Shown in pieces: positions 11,409 through 32,034 of a stretch of DNA of 34,617 nucleotides. Positions within the stretch are counted from its first letter, which is position 1; each line of letters begins with the position of its first letter. The notes under the pieces were generated by a model. The model made no database searches, was not told where the DNA came from, and was given only the letters and a program-made list of their open reading frames with translations. Made by a program: the position numbers and the translations under genes. Location of the stretch: assembly GCA_002751075.1 (NCBI GenBank), contig NAOQ01000338.1, forward strand, positions 1,774 to 36,390. The letters run 5' to 3'. Source of the stretch: Ichthyophonus hoferi. Its lineage: Eukaryota > Opisthokonta > Ichthyosporea > Ichthyophonida > Ichthyophonidae.

Positions 11409-13869
11409 TTAAAATAAGAACGATAACCTGTTCTTCTTTTTCGTTGCCTTGTCCGTTGGTTTTTGCGCAGCTTCATTGGTTGGGGATGGTGGAACACTTC
11501 TAAAATCCCTAGACGGTGGTGAGGATTCATCTATCTGAGTATAGAGAGACTGACGAAGTAAACGCAAAAATGGAGTGCTAATACGTGGATTTGTAGCTGA
11601 GACTTCCACGTGCGCTACACCATGCTTCTCCGCAACTCTCCGTGCATCTCTGGGGTCAACAGTCCGCTCAGGTAGATCTACCTTAGTACCAAAGAGCATC
11701 ATAGGAGCACGGTCTGGAGAAGGGTTTAGGTGGTTAATAAAAAGAAATATAATACAGTGGAACTCTTTGAAGTAGTGTGGGGACTAGAACCACAACTGAC
11801 CAAACAAAAAATAAAAAATTACGGGATATAAATACAATCCTCACCTCTTGTTTCTGCGATACTTTCCATTAGGCGGTCAGCAAACTCCAGACTTTCTTTA
11901 TCCAATACTGAGTACACCACCGCAAATGCATCAGCGGAACGATAATAATGCTGACTTTGCTGTGAATCTCCTCCGATCAAGTGACCACCAACATCTACTA
12001 GCTGTAAATTTACGAATGATTTATCCACCTGTATTGAGGAAAAAAATATATGAATTTTTGTTACATTAACAGAATATGTAAGTCTATTATAGTAATACTT
12101 AGCCTGGTAAAAATGCCATCATAAAATAAAAATAATTGATAACATGAATGTAACAAAAAATACCATCCTTTCTTACTATAATAAATCAAGCATAGCATAA
12201 AAACGTACCTCTATTGTCTTAGACAAATGTTCTTCAGCTGTCACATTGTATTCTTCAATAAACAAACCGTTTATAATGCGCTGTGCCATGGCCGATTTAC
12301 CCACCCCACTGGCACCCATGACGGCTATGACAGCGTAAGAGTTCATTTTCGAGCGGCATCTATTAGCAGACCTATAACATTAGAAGTGGCAATGGACAAC
12401 TTAACACACGCTCCAAGGTTTAAAAAGCATATGCAGGAAACTATACGAAGCTATGGTATTTATAAATCTATACATTACAAAGCAGTAAGTAATTAAAAGG
12501 TAACCACAACTTCACATTTGACAATGCATTTAAAAACTTACATTGAAGGAACCTTATTAGGCGAAATGTTTTGGCTATCACGAAGCTTAAGACTGAAATA
12601 ACTTGCCAAAGAAGAAGCTCTCCTCATAGAAGGTGGAGCGACCGTGGACATATTATCAGACATTACAGTAATAGTGGGAGAGCTGGTTGAGTCGAGAGAC
12701 TTCTTAAGAGTGGATGTGGATGCCCGTCGTTCTTGGCCTAGTACTCGCGAGCTTGCACTCCCTAAACTGTTTGAATATGGTTAATTGATTTCTATAGCTG
12801 CTATATGCTATAAACGATTACTATTCACTGCATATATAACTTGATTAGCTCTACAGTCCCAAGCCATATTCACAACATAAGATTAAGCAATATATAGAAT
12901 ATCATATGTAATCAAAACAATACTGCATCTATCCATTTATTATTCCAATATATACTTCTGATTATAGCCTCACACAAGATATACTACCTATTCAACATTC
13001 ACCTAATATTTGTCGTCATATAGTAGTGTTCATAGCTTACAACATCAAAAAAGAGAGAAAAAAAAAAAGTATTATATACCAATAAACACCTATTACATTA
13101 GGGCGTGAACGCTTACAATATCACTCAACTAATATTCGTAGAGTAAGTGGAACAGAAAAATAATACAAGGAAAAGGTAAAAATAGTATAGTTCATGTATG
13201 TAGTATTATATATAAATATATCAAAACTTACTTAAAACTTCGGGAAACGACAGCTTGATTTTTTTCGGGTTGATCCAAGTTCCTGGATCTCCTATTAGAC
13301 ATACCACCACTAAGTCTACTCGAAATAGAGGTTAACGAAACCTTCCTGATCATAACAGTTGGGCTAGACATGGTGCTAGAATTTTCTAATTGTGCTCTAC
13401 TACTGCCTGGACTGGAAGCAGCTGGGAGAGCACGGTTCAAATTAATTAAGCTTCTAATCTCTTTAGCTGAGGCTATGATTGGTGATGGTGGAAGAGACGA
13501 ATTATAGGTATTTAAGTTGGCTTTGGGTTGGTCAGGCATGTTCAAATTTCTAAAGGAGCTACTAGAATTGATAGAAGAATCGGATGATTGGTCACCTCCC
13601 GAAGAGTCGTCTAAGACTTCAGAAAAGTGTATTCGTGCCATTAACATTTCAATTTCTACGGACCGGTCAGTTTTGCTAGACATTTTTCTTTTGTGAAATG
13701 GCGAGTCCTTCGAGAGTAAGTTATGACTAGAATTAGAAGAAAACAGTCCTTTCACCTTTGTATTCTCCATTATATGCTTGTTGTCTAGATAAAACCGTGG
13801 AGCTGACGCCCTTCGAAGTGCGTGTCTATTTTGTACAACCTCCGGGGTGGCTAAAATGGTGGAGTCCAT
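11409..13869 (-). CDS. Divergent Ras-family small GTPase with long Ser-rich N-terminal extension
   Basis: Five exons (13,869-13,232; 12,766-12,542; 12,359-12,209; 12,028-11,845; 11,713-11,409) join in frame at GT-AG sites to give 500 residues. Residues 1-287 are Ser/Asn-rich and carry three RRAS sites (RRASAP at 19-24, RRAST at 226-230, RRASS at 261-265), which fit basophilic kinases and possibly 14-3-3 binding. The G domain follows: P-loop GASGVGKS 303-310, switch-I Thr 328, DVGGH 350-354 in place of DTAGQ, TKVD 409-412 in place of NKxD, SAT 438-440 in place of SAK. By alignment, Ras Gly12 is Ser, Gln61 is His and Asn116 is Thr. The C-terminus is basic (KKKNRLSFLF) with no CAAX cysteine, so any membrane binding would be electrostatic. 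The architecture recalls RGK proteins (Rad/Gem/Rem), but the G3 box is not theirs. Start: the first in-frame ATG after an upstream stop. Confidence 0.9.
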
Positions 13870-14260
13870 ATTTGATATGTAGTGCGTTATAGGTGGAACG
13901 GAAGAAAATAAGTTGTTTACAACGAACGACAACAATAATATTGACGTAAAATATCCCTAACAACTTTAAAATAAATAAGATACATGGATCATTTGTCTTT
14001 TAAAAAAAAATTTAAGCTATAAACATAAAACAACAAAACATTTATTTGATTAACATAAATATAACTCTTATACTCAAAAACACACGATCCCGAACAACTA
14101 CCATTATAGAGTACCCAAGGTATATTATAACAGGCCGAATGGGTGTTGCTTCTATCCGCTCAATTCATTTGCGTCCTACTCATTGGCTAGTAGTCAATCA
14201 CGGCTATCTATATGCGTGATATACAATGAATGCGAGCCCGTAAGAGATATAGTTTCTAGA
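13870..14260 (-). promoter_or_regulatory. Upstream region of the GTPase gene (5' UTR/promoter, not resolved)
   Basis: The transcription start is not visible. A GCCAAT on the minus strand at 14,182-14,187 (about 315 bases before the ATG) and a second CCAAT-like site just beyond are the only promoter-like elements seen. Position is inferred from the gene start only. Confidence 0.25.
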
Positions 14261-17200
14261 ACAAGTTCAGATGCGCGTGCCCTTAGTTGGGGTATAGATT
14301 CCAAGGATAATTGTGGTTAGATGGCTTCCGATTCTTTTATGCTTCCGGAATAATTAGATTATATTTCTTGTAGACTCCAGAAATTTTTTTTCTTTGCGAA
14401 AATATAAAATATTGAATATTAATTTTCTCGGTTTACAGTGTACACTTAGTTTTCGGCGGCCCGAAACAGACACGTTCTATTTATGCTACTCTATTATCTT
14501 TTACGTTTTATTGGACACTGGGTAAACCCCGAACCAGATTTGGTTGCGATTAGAATAATATTAAATTTAATTAGTTATAAGTAATCGTGTGTTTTAACAG
14601 CATTAAAATGTTCCCAATGGCAGGTGTTTCGAGTTATCAAGGAATATCCAACGATTATTATGGGGGGTTTTTTTTCGGTCTTTTTGGTTTTGAAATTCGA
14701 GCGCCTAGGAGTGGGTTTATAAGAGGTCAGTTAGTTCGGATAATAGATTCTCATAACGCTACAATAACTACGCATACAATGAGGGACCAAAAAGATTGAT
14801 ATTGTAGGGGTTATTACCGCAATAATTGAAGGGAGGATGTATTATTTTTCTATGCGGCTATAGACTTTTTACAAGAGTTGAATCCTTTATTATTATTTAA
14901 TAGAAAGTGGAATATTCGAAAATTGCGCTAAATTAGCTGACGCCCTTATCTTGTCTTGGTCAACGGCCAAGTTACTTGACAGAGTTGGTTTTAGGGTTGC
15001 TAATTATTGGGGAATAATTCTTCTTTTGAGCTATTAGATTGAGCGTGCATATGAACGACGTGAATGTGATCTTTAAGATGGTTCCCATAGGGCTACATTC
15101 GACCGTTGTTATAGATGTGCTCCTTCCTATGAGCTTTTATTGTGCCCCGCTTAAGAAAAATATGTCTACGTAATACATAGACAAATAGTATATAGAACAT
15201 ATTTATTGTTTTGTATTTGTTGTACATAATTAATTTGGTTTTTTTTCTCTTTATATAAAATTGCATTGATTTTTTTACATAATGAATTCTGAGCCGTAGG
15301 CTCAGCATAACACACGAGACCCTCTTATAACATTTCTTCAAATCATAGTCAATTACTTAATAATCCAGAAATGGTTCCCATCAAAAGGCACTGGGGGTAT
15401 GAAAGGGTCTACCAATACGGAACCAATACTAAAATACCTTGTGAAAAAATATAATTGGTTATTAGTTAGACGTAGGCGTGTTTTTCAACCTGATACACTG
15501 ATAATATTAACCAATTGGTTTAACAAATGTGCCTTTTAGGTTATATTTTAGAACGCGTCAAATGGCTTTGGCTTTAATTTTTCCTTAGAGGATTGGCTTA
15601 GTAACGACATTCTACATGTCCGCTACTGTACGTACATAATACTTGCGTCGACATTATTTATCATACATACATACATATATATTTTATAGAAGGGCATTTA
15701 TTTTCCGCAGCCGAGCTATATTATATTGAGTAGAAGTAATGAACACGCACGAACAAACGAAACTCATAAGCATTATAGATTGACATTCTCGTCCATCTAG
15801 GTTTGTTCTAATTAGCAAGATCCAAATACATAAGTCGCCGCTACATATTTGAAACCGCACACTTTATCCTACGAGTTTATGTGCTAAGTCCTGTATACAA
15901 TATTTCTGCGGTTAAAATAATGCAAATTTCCGTTCGGCGGAATCATAATCAATCTGGACTATGCAAGAGAGGATAGAATAAGATGTGGTGGTGTTTTTGG
16001 TGTATTTTGTGATAGGGAAAAGACAACGAAAGTACTGAGGATCTTGGCAGATTCGTTCCACCTATCATAACATCTTATTGTCCTTTTGCCATTACCGACT
16101 GTTCAATTTGAAACGGCCGTATTATTTGCTCATCCATATATGGGCTATGGTATGCATGTTACCGGATATATATACAACCCAATAACAAGATGACTTTGAA
16201 GCATTGTAGCATACTTCATTCTGCTTACTTCTTCAGCATACGAGATAATGTTTACACAGCCCAATAACATTGACGATATTTAGCCTAGATCTCCCCATAT
16301 ATACAAGAAAAAGGTCCTAATTTCAGAGCACTATGTTTTGGGCTTTCTCCTCCTGTTTTTGATACTCGACTATTATTCCAACCATGTATTATCATATTAA
16401 TGTATTTAAGTATGGCCTTAATATTGGCATACTATTAACTTATGCATAAATATCTTTATATGTGCGGTTTGCGCCTAAAGGTTTTGTGCCATATTATGTT
16501 ACATTACATAGTAACCACTATGAGCAAGGATAGATACAGAAAGAGTAACTTCTTAAAAATTTAACTGGTGGCAAGAAAGATGGAATAATTAGTATTAAAA
16601 ATAGTTCTATTTTCTTGATAAGAAAACATATACCCTTATCATTAATAAGAAGTAGCCAAAATAGGACTAGTGAGTTGATGAAGCAATGGTTACAAATGTC
16701 AATTTTATTTTGTAACAAACTTAGAGATCAAGCATATATATATAAACAAGACCTGTGAATCCCTAATAAGAAATACTCGACTGAGCCGAGCTTATTATGA
16801 AGAAGCCAATGACCTTATAAGATTGTTTTTCAACATCTTCCATTCAATAGTCAATATTACTTATAAAAGCATCGATCTAGTAGTTCCTATTAATTGAAAG
16901 GAGGTAGAAGGAGAGATCGCAAATAAATTGTGATTGAGGTCATATTATTGGATGTTTGGTTTTATTGGTATTATATATAGACTTTGGGAAAAAGGCACAG
17001 AATCTTGTTTATTATGGAACGATAGTAAGAGCAAAGTATTTTTATTCACAGCATCTTAGTATAACTATTTATACATATAAGCACATAGAACACATGACAG
17101 CCTAAATTTTCATGGGAAGTAAACTAAGAGTGTTTGAAAACAGCATGTGTCAGAGATCTATCTTGGCTTGGGGAAAACACGAAAACTTTAATATATAATA

Positions 17201-17800
17201 TAATGTTGTTATTGGTGAATTAACCAGTAATACACATTGTGCCAAATATAGCTACTTAATTGGCAGAGTGACTATCGAGTTAATTATCTAATGACTGGTA
17301 CATTACTGGTACACCTATTGTAGTATATTGGTAATATGATTGACATCTATCGGTAATAGGAGCAACACATGATGGTAAATATAGCTAGTACACATATGCA
17401 AAGAAACTATTAGCTACAATTATCCAATTAATTAATGCTGGGTTCGGAAGTATTTATTCTATATATAAAATGCTATATTTAGAAAACAAGAAATTTGGTT
17501 CTTTGTAACAGATTGGGGCAGATTCTGTAGTGATCTGATTAAAGGCTATATAGGTTTTTCGCCCCAATTCATGTTTAAAATAATCAGTCAACCTTAAACA
17601 GTAGTGAGATAATTATTGCACAGATTAAAAAAAAAAAAGCAAATGTACCCCACAGCAGATCTTCCATATCAATCTAGCAAGAATAGAATACTAAACCACA
17701 AAGTAACTAGCATATATTGCAATGCACAATACTCCATTTCCTTTCAGGTGTTTTTAGCACCTTTTATAGCAAACCATAAACTACCTCAATTATGCTATTA
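14261..17800. other. Intergenic, no gene recognised
   Basis: About 3.5 kb of AT-rich DNA between the GTPase and SEC23. A plus-strand open frame at about 14,587-14,799 (containing GFEIRAPRSGFIRGQ) has a slightly protein-like composition and is preceded by TTTTAACAG, but matches nothing I know. A CATA microsatellite lies at about 15,662-15,680. No copies of repeats A, B or C were noticed here. Confidence 0.45.
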
Positions 17801-17816
17801 ATGATATTGCCATTGC

Positions 17817-17822
17817 TTTATT
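17817..17822 (-). terminator. Probable poly(A) signal of SEC23 (AATAAA)
   Basis: TTTATT on the plus strand gives AATAAA on the minus strand, 120 bases past the SEC23 stop codon. It is the first canonical signal after the stop. Cleavage would be expected 10-30 bases further, near 17,790-17,807, giving a short 3' UTR. Confidence 0.6.
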
Positions 17823-17941
17823 AAACATTTATACAATACAATATATTCTCATTCTACATTCCAGAAAACCCACCATACATATATAATATATATATATAAC
17901 ATAACACCAATTTAAATTTTTTAAAAAGAAAATCTATAATG

Positions 17942-28079
<10,138 letters not shown>

Positions 28080-28315
28080 TAGTTGTAGCAATTTATGATA
28101 GTCTCAGTGACCTGTCCACAGGTGCCGAGGTTGCCAATTTGGTGCTGTATATTAAGACTATATATATATATATATTATAATATTGTTTAACAAGTAATAC
28201 ATGAGTGCAAAGTTTTGTGTGTCACGAACTTATTCGTATTTTCCCATAGCAGTATGGCACATGTATATGGGCATGGCATGTGAGGTTGCCGCGTATACCC
28301 AGGTGTACCAAAACA
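28080..28315 (+). repeat. Repeat C, module b (copy 2)
   Basis: GTGACCTGTCCACAGG, CAATTTGGTGCTGTATATTA, AAAGTTTTGTGTGTCACGAA, GGCATGTGAGGTTGC and CCCAGGTGTACC follow 8464-8655 in the same order, with a (TA)n expansion inside. Confidence 0.7.
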
Positions 28316-28320
28316 AAACC

Positions 28321-28809
28321 CTATAATAGTTTGGGTTCTTAACCTTGACGTAATCTGTTATTGATTATTGAGTCTTAGGATCGCGTACTTCAATTTTCAA
28401 TTTGGTTCTGTGTAGAGGTATCTTCGGCTAGGCTATCAGTAGAAACAATACTTAGTGGCGATCCACTTTCAATAGAAGGCAATGTAATAGCAGGCGTATA
28501 TGTGACTCTATTTCTAATTGTTTATTGCGGTTGTATTCAGCTAGAAGTTCAGGAGGTATTCCTGCATAAATGCGTTTGGGCGCGATAGTGCTTATAGCAC
28601 TGTCGCATTCAATAAACAATTAGAGATAGAGTCACATATACGCCTGCTATTACATTGCCTTCTATTGAAAGTGGATCGCCACTAAATAATGTTTCTACTG
28701 ATAGCCCAGCTGATCATACCTCTACAAAGAACCAAACTGAAGTACGCAAACCGGAGAATCAACCATCAAGTACAAATTACCACAAGGTTACGAACCCAAA
28801 CTACTATAG
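28321..28809. repeat. Large imperfect inverted repeat built from repeat C module a
   Basis: The left arm (28,321-28,526) and right arm (28,611-28,809) are reverse complements of each other over about 200 bases with scattered mismatches. The strongest match is AGTGGCGATCCACTTTCAAT ... GGCGTATATGTGACTCTAT. The 84-base centre contains a second small palindrome, GCGATAGTGCT/AGCACTGTCGC, at 28,582-28,606. A single-armed relative is at 8232-8425. It would form a long hairpin as RNA or single-stranded DNA. Confidence 0.85.
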
Positions 28810-28849
28810 AAAAGAACCTTAGCGTAGTGACTACTTAGCTGTGGGCTTG

Positions 28850-30110
28850 TCGTTTACTAAATGAGCTAGATAATTCCTATGACCTTCAGAAGTGACTGTG
28901 GCATGGCACCCAATGTAAAATATAAAATATATAAAAAGGGAGACAGTTCACCAAACTCTATGTTAAATGTTCCCGCTCACTCTGGCTCTGATATTTGGCG
29001 GCTGGCAGCTGAAGTGATAAATGGGTGTTGCCCAGTTGCTTTGCACATCATCTTGGTGTCACTTTGATCATTGGGAATATTGATATTTCAAATCCAAATT
29101 TGAAGACAGTGCATAGGTGTAATAAAATCAACTCTCCATGTAGGGTTGGAGCGAAGTGTTTTTGGCTTTCGTAAATCATTGACTTACTAGAGTTACCAGG
29201 TTTTGTAACCGTAAAAAACTATTTAAGCTTTCTCTGCTACGATGTTGGGAATTTACTCTTCATTGATAAGAGGGAACAGATGGTCTGTTTCTACTTATTT
29301 AAATGCAGCAATCCTCTGACCAGGAGGATACACCAGCTGCTGGTACTCTTTGCATTATTATATCTTTTTATTGAGAAGTCTACATTGGAGTATTCTACGA
29401 GGTGGATGAGTCCAGGCTTGTAAACGTGTCCTCAATTGTCTGATCCCGTAGATATTGATGGTTGCTATAGAAACATGGGCACATCTAGGTAGCTGTACAG
29501 GCAGGCAGCCTTTATGGCTCGTTCTTCTAGGTCATACCTTCAAGATATTTCTATACTCAGCAGAAGTCTATTGTTCAAGTATGAGTACACCGGGTACAAA
29601 ATTCCATGATAGTCCACATTCTGTTTTTCTTGTAACCCCTGTGCCACAAGGCGTGACTTGTGTCCAAATTTTTATTGAGGGGTAGTTTTGAGTGCGGTCA
29701 CTGCTGCTATGAATACTCGCCTGCAGAATGGAGCGTATGTAGAGCCACTTCTTAATGCCCAATGGCTTATATTTTGATATCTTCCAAGCGTGTTGTTTAG
29801 CTATCTGACGTGATTTGGGTACATCATTGTCGTTGTTGTCTGATGATTCTGCCACAATTTTTCCTACTGACTCGGAAAAGTCCTTTAGAGTTTTGGAGGC
29901 TATAAATGAGCGGCAGGCTTATATTAAACGGTGTTGTTGTTGTGGAGCTCATCTCACTCATGGTTGGGAAAAACAATATTGGCATTGAGGAAGTAGAGGT
30001 TATCCTTGTAGGGTCGTACTTCAAGCAGAAAGTGTCCAAGTGCAGCCATTGCTCAGTTGGTGCCAAATGTGGTAACGATATCTTGCCTGCCTAGGGCAGG
30101 GATGGAAAAC
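28850..30110 (-). mobile_element. Ty1/copia-type LTR retrotransposon fossil (reverse-transcriptase part)
   Basis: On the minus strand at about 29,590-29,670 a stretch reads SRLVAQG...NVDYHG...YPV. This matches the well-conserved start of the copia reverse transcriptase (consensus K-A-R-L-V-A-Q-G ... V-D-Y-E-T-F-x-P-V). The surrounding 1.2 kb is richer in GC than its flanks and has protein-like stretches in several minus-strand frames. The element is broken, with many interruptions, and clearly old. No terminal repeats were recognised; outer limits are approximate. Confidence 0.6.
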
Positions 30111-30149
30111 AGATTTGTAAGGGCGGACTCCACATAGAGGCTGGCTAGC

Positions 30150-30360
30150 ATTAGATCTTATGTTTATCTCATTGGTTAACTTCATCTTTTAATTATTTAT
30201 AGTTAAGACTCATCGAATAATTAGTGGCGAACTTACAAATAGATAGTAATAAAGTTCAATTTCCGTATAATTCGATTAGGTAAAGCACTACTGGTGTATA
30301 ACTCCATTACATAAATAATTATTATCTACCTGATTAGATTAAATATACCAATAAACTGTT
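30150..30360 (+). repeat. Repeat D, copy 1
   Basis: ATCTCATTGGTTAACTTCAT, TTAATTATTTATAGTTAAG, AAATAGATAGTAATAAAGTT and GATTAGATTAAATATACCAA recur in the same order at 31,088-31,240. Non-coding; function unknown. Confidence 0.7.
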
Positions 30361-30421
30361 TAAAGCTCAGTATTCAGCATCTACACTTGATAGAGACTAG
30401 AAAATGACTGATCCTATCGAG

Positions 30422-30535
30422 AAGGTTCTATTAGTGTTTCCTTATATGGCTCATTAGCTAATTCACTGCAAACTATGTATCGACAAATCAATTATAACTA
30501 TGTGCTCATTCGAAGTTAACGATCTTGTATCATTC
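30422..30535 (+). repeat. Repeat A, 3' part (copy 5)
   Basis: TTAGTGTTTCCTTATATGGC, GCAAACTATGTATCGACAAA and CGAAGTTAACGATCTTGTAT match 8845-8945 closely; this is the least diverged pair of the family in the window. Confidence 0.75.
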
Positions 30536-31075
30536 TCTAACAACCGTAAGAATCCTCTTAGCAGTGGATCTAGCCCACAACTTACAACATGCCCAACTAG
30601 ATGTAGTAGGAGCATGTCAAAACTTTAAGTTAATAGAGGAAATCTACATTTACAAAGCCCGGTTCGATGTCCTGGGTAACCACCAAAGTCCCAAACTTGG
30701 ACTACTATGACAAGAGTCCCCGTGTGCACTTTAACGTCTATACAAAGCCTTCTAGCAGTGGCTACAGTCTACAAGTTCTAAACAGTATGCTAGTTTGAGG
30801 AGATCATTATGTAGCACCTTGAGCGATTTTTAGATACTTTTTCCTGAGCGGTATGTGCTGGATCAAGAGATTATTAGATGATCTCAAGCAACCTGTATGA
30901 GTCTGGCAACGGACCTCAACATATATGCACACAGCCCACCCCGATCGAGCTCATCAAGGGTGAGCTGTTCGCTACTAACTAGGTTAACATCTCGGTAGGT
31001 ATTTAGAAAAGTAGGAGTGTTCAATTTTAAGCTAGTAATAAGATTATTTTAATTTATTAATGTCGTAATTAACCT
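30536..31075. other. Spacer between repeats A and D, weak internal duplication
   Basis: CTTAGCAGTGGATCTAGCCC (about 30,557) and CTAGCAGTGGCTACAGTCTA (about 30,751) start two segments that align loosely over about 70 bases. No coding signal. Confidence 0.4.
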
Positions 31076-31250
31076 TGCACTACGCTATCTCATTGGTTAA
31101 CTTTATCCATCCATTAATTACCTATTCTTAAGGCTCATTGGTGAACTAGCGGTGTGACGCTTATAAATAGATAAATAGATAATAGATAGTTGTAACTGAT
31201 AAGTTTTATTTCGGTATGATTAGATTAAAGATACCAATTGGATCGAGGCT
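31076..31250 (+). repeat. Repeat D, copy 2
   Basis: Direct repeat of 30,150-30,360, including the CTCATTGGTTAACTT core and the GATTAGATTAAAGATACCAA end. The roughly 930-base spacing and divergence argue against a recent tandem duplication. Confidence 0.7.
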
Positions 31251-31489
31251 CCATGGATTTTATTTAAGGCACACCTTTTCTAATTAATGAGGTTAGATCC
31301 CCAATTCTTAATTCCTTTACGTTCTTAGATACGAGTTTACGGTAAAGCTATATACTGCATAGGTACCGATGCATAGTTCCAATGCATAAATAATTTGGTA
31401 TAATAATGAAGATAGGGAAACCGCAATGCGCTAATTGGCTATTTTAAATTAATTAGTCGGAAATCTGAATCAGAGCGCGGTAAAATAAA

Positions 31490-31963
31490 TTAGGAACAAC
31501 ACGGAAACCGCGATTTCGTTCTCGTTTGAGACTAATTTTTTAACCTTTTTTTTTCTCTTTCGGGGGGTGTCGTCCCCGAATCCTTGCTTTTCTATTGAAT
31601 AATTTTAATACTTTCTAAGATATAACCCAAAATCTAAATTCTAATTGGCATTTATTCATTTATTTGAATGGTTGGGTATCTGGCGATAAGGATCACCATA
31701 TCTTCAAACGCGTTCTCTTGACGGCGTTCTCGCCCCCATATGTGCTTCCAGGAGCAACTATTACACAACATTCAATTGGAACCCAATATTCTTATCTGCA
31801 AGATTCGGACCAATAGAGAGATTTTGCAGCAGTATCGACAAGAAAAGCGTTCCCGTTCCTTGAAATATCTTATCCAGTCAAGTCATCTTCAACTTCAAGT
31901 GGTGAAGAAGACTTAAGCGAGATTGACCAGGAAACCTCCGACAGTTTATATATTGCATGGTAA
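31490..31963 (+). other. GC-richer, mostly open stretch, unrecognised
   Basis: This stretch is clearly less AT-rich than its surroundings, and a plus-strand frame is open over most of about 31,600-31,963. It contains GDKDHHIFKRVLLTAFSPPY and, near the end, an acidic serine-rich part (STSSGEEDLSEIDQETSDS) of typical coding composition. Other frames are also partly open, so the reading is not certain. A T-rich tract and GGGGGGTGTCGTCCCCG lie just before it. It may be a decayed gene, mobile-element piece or unannotated exon; no domain is recognised. Confidence 0.3.
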
Positions 31964-32034
31964 TGAAAATTAAGTCATCAATAGATAACCGTATTTCGTG
32001 ATTATATCATGATTAAATGCTAGCACAGCTAGCA

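Noticed and set aside
11409-13869. Firm assignment to the RGK (Rad/Gem/Rem) family
   Set aside because: The N-terminal extension, RRAS sites and CAAX-less basic tail fit, but the characteristic RGK G3 (DxWE) and C-terminal signature are absent, so only a Ras-family call is supported.
13870-13935. Longer N-terminus of the GTPase from a TTG codon
   Set aside because: There is no ATG in that part of the frame and an in-frame stop lies upstream; the first ATG at 13,869 is the likely start.
14587-14799. 70-codon frame with GFEIRAPRSGFIRGQ as a gene
   Set aside because: There are no homologous motifs, no partner exon and no donor; it is kept only as a note in the intergenic entry.
29568-29685. 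Plus-strand frame containing VPQGVTC, resembling a PQG reverse-transcriptase motif
   Set aside because: The opposite strand at the same place gives a far better match to the copia reverse transcriptase (RLVAQG...VDY), so the plus-strand resemblance is a coincidence of its complement.
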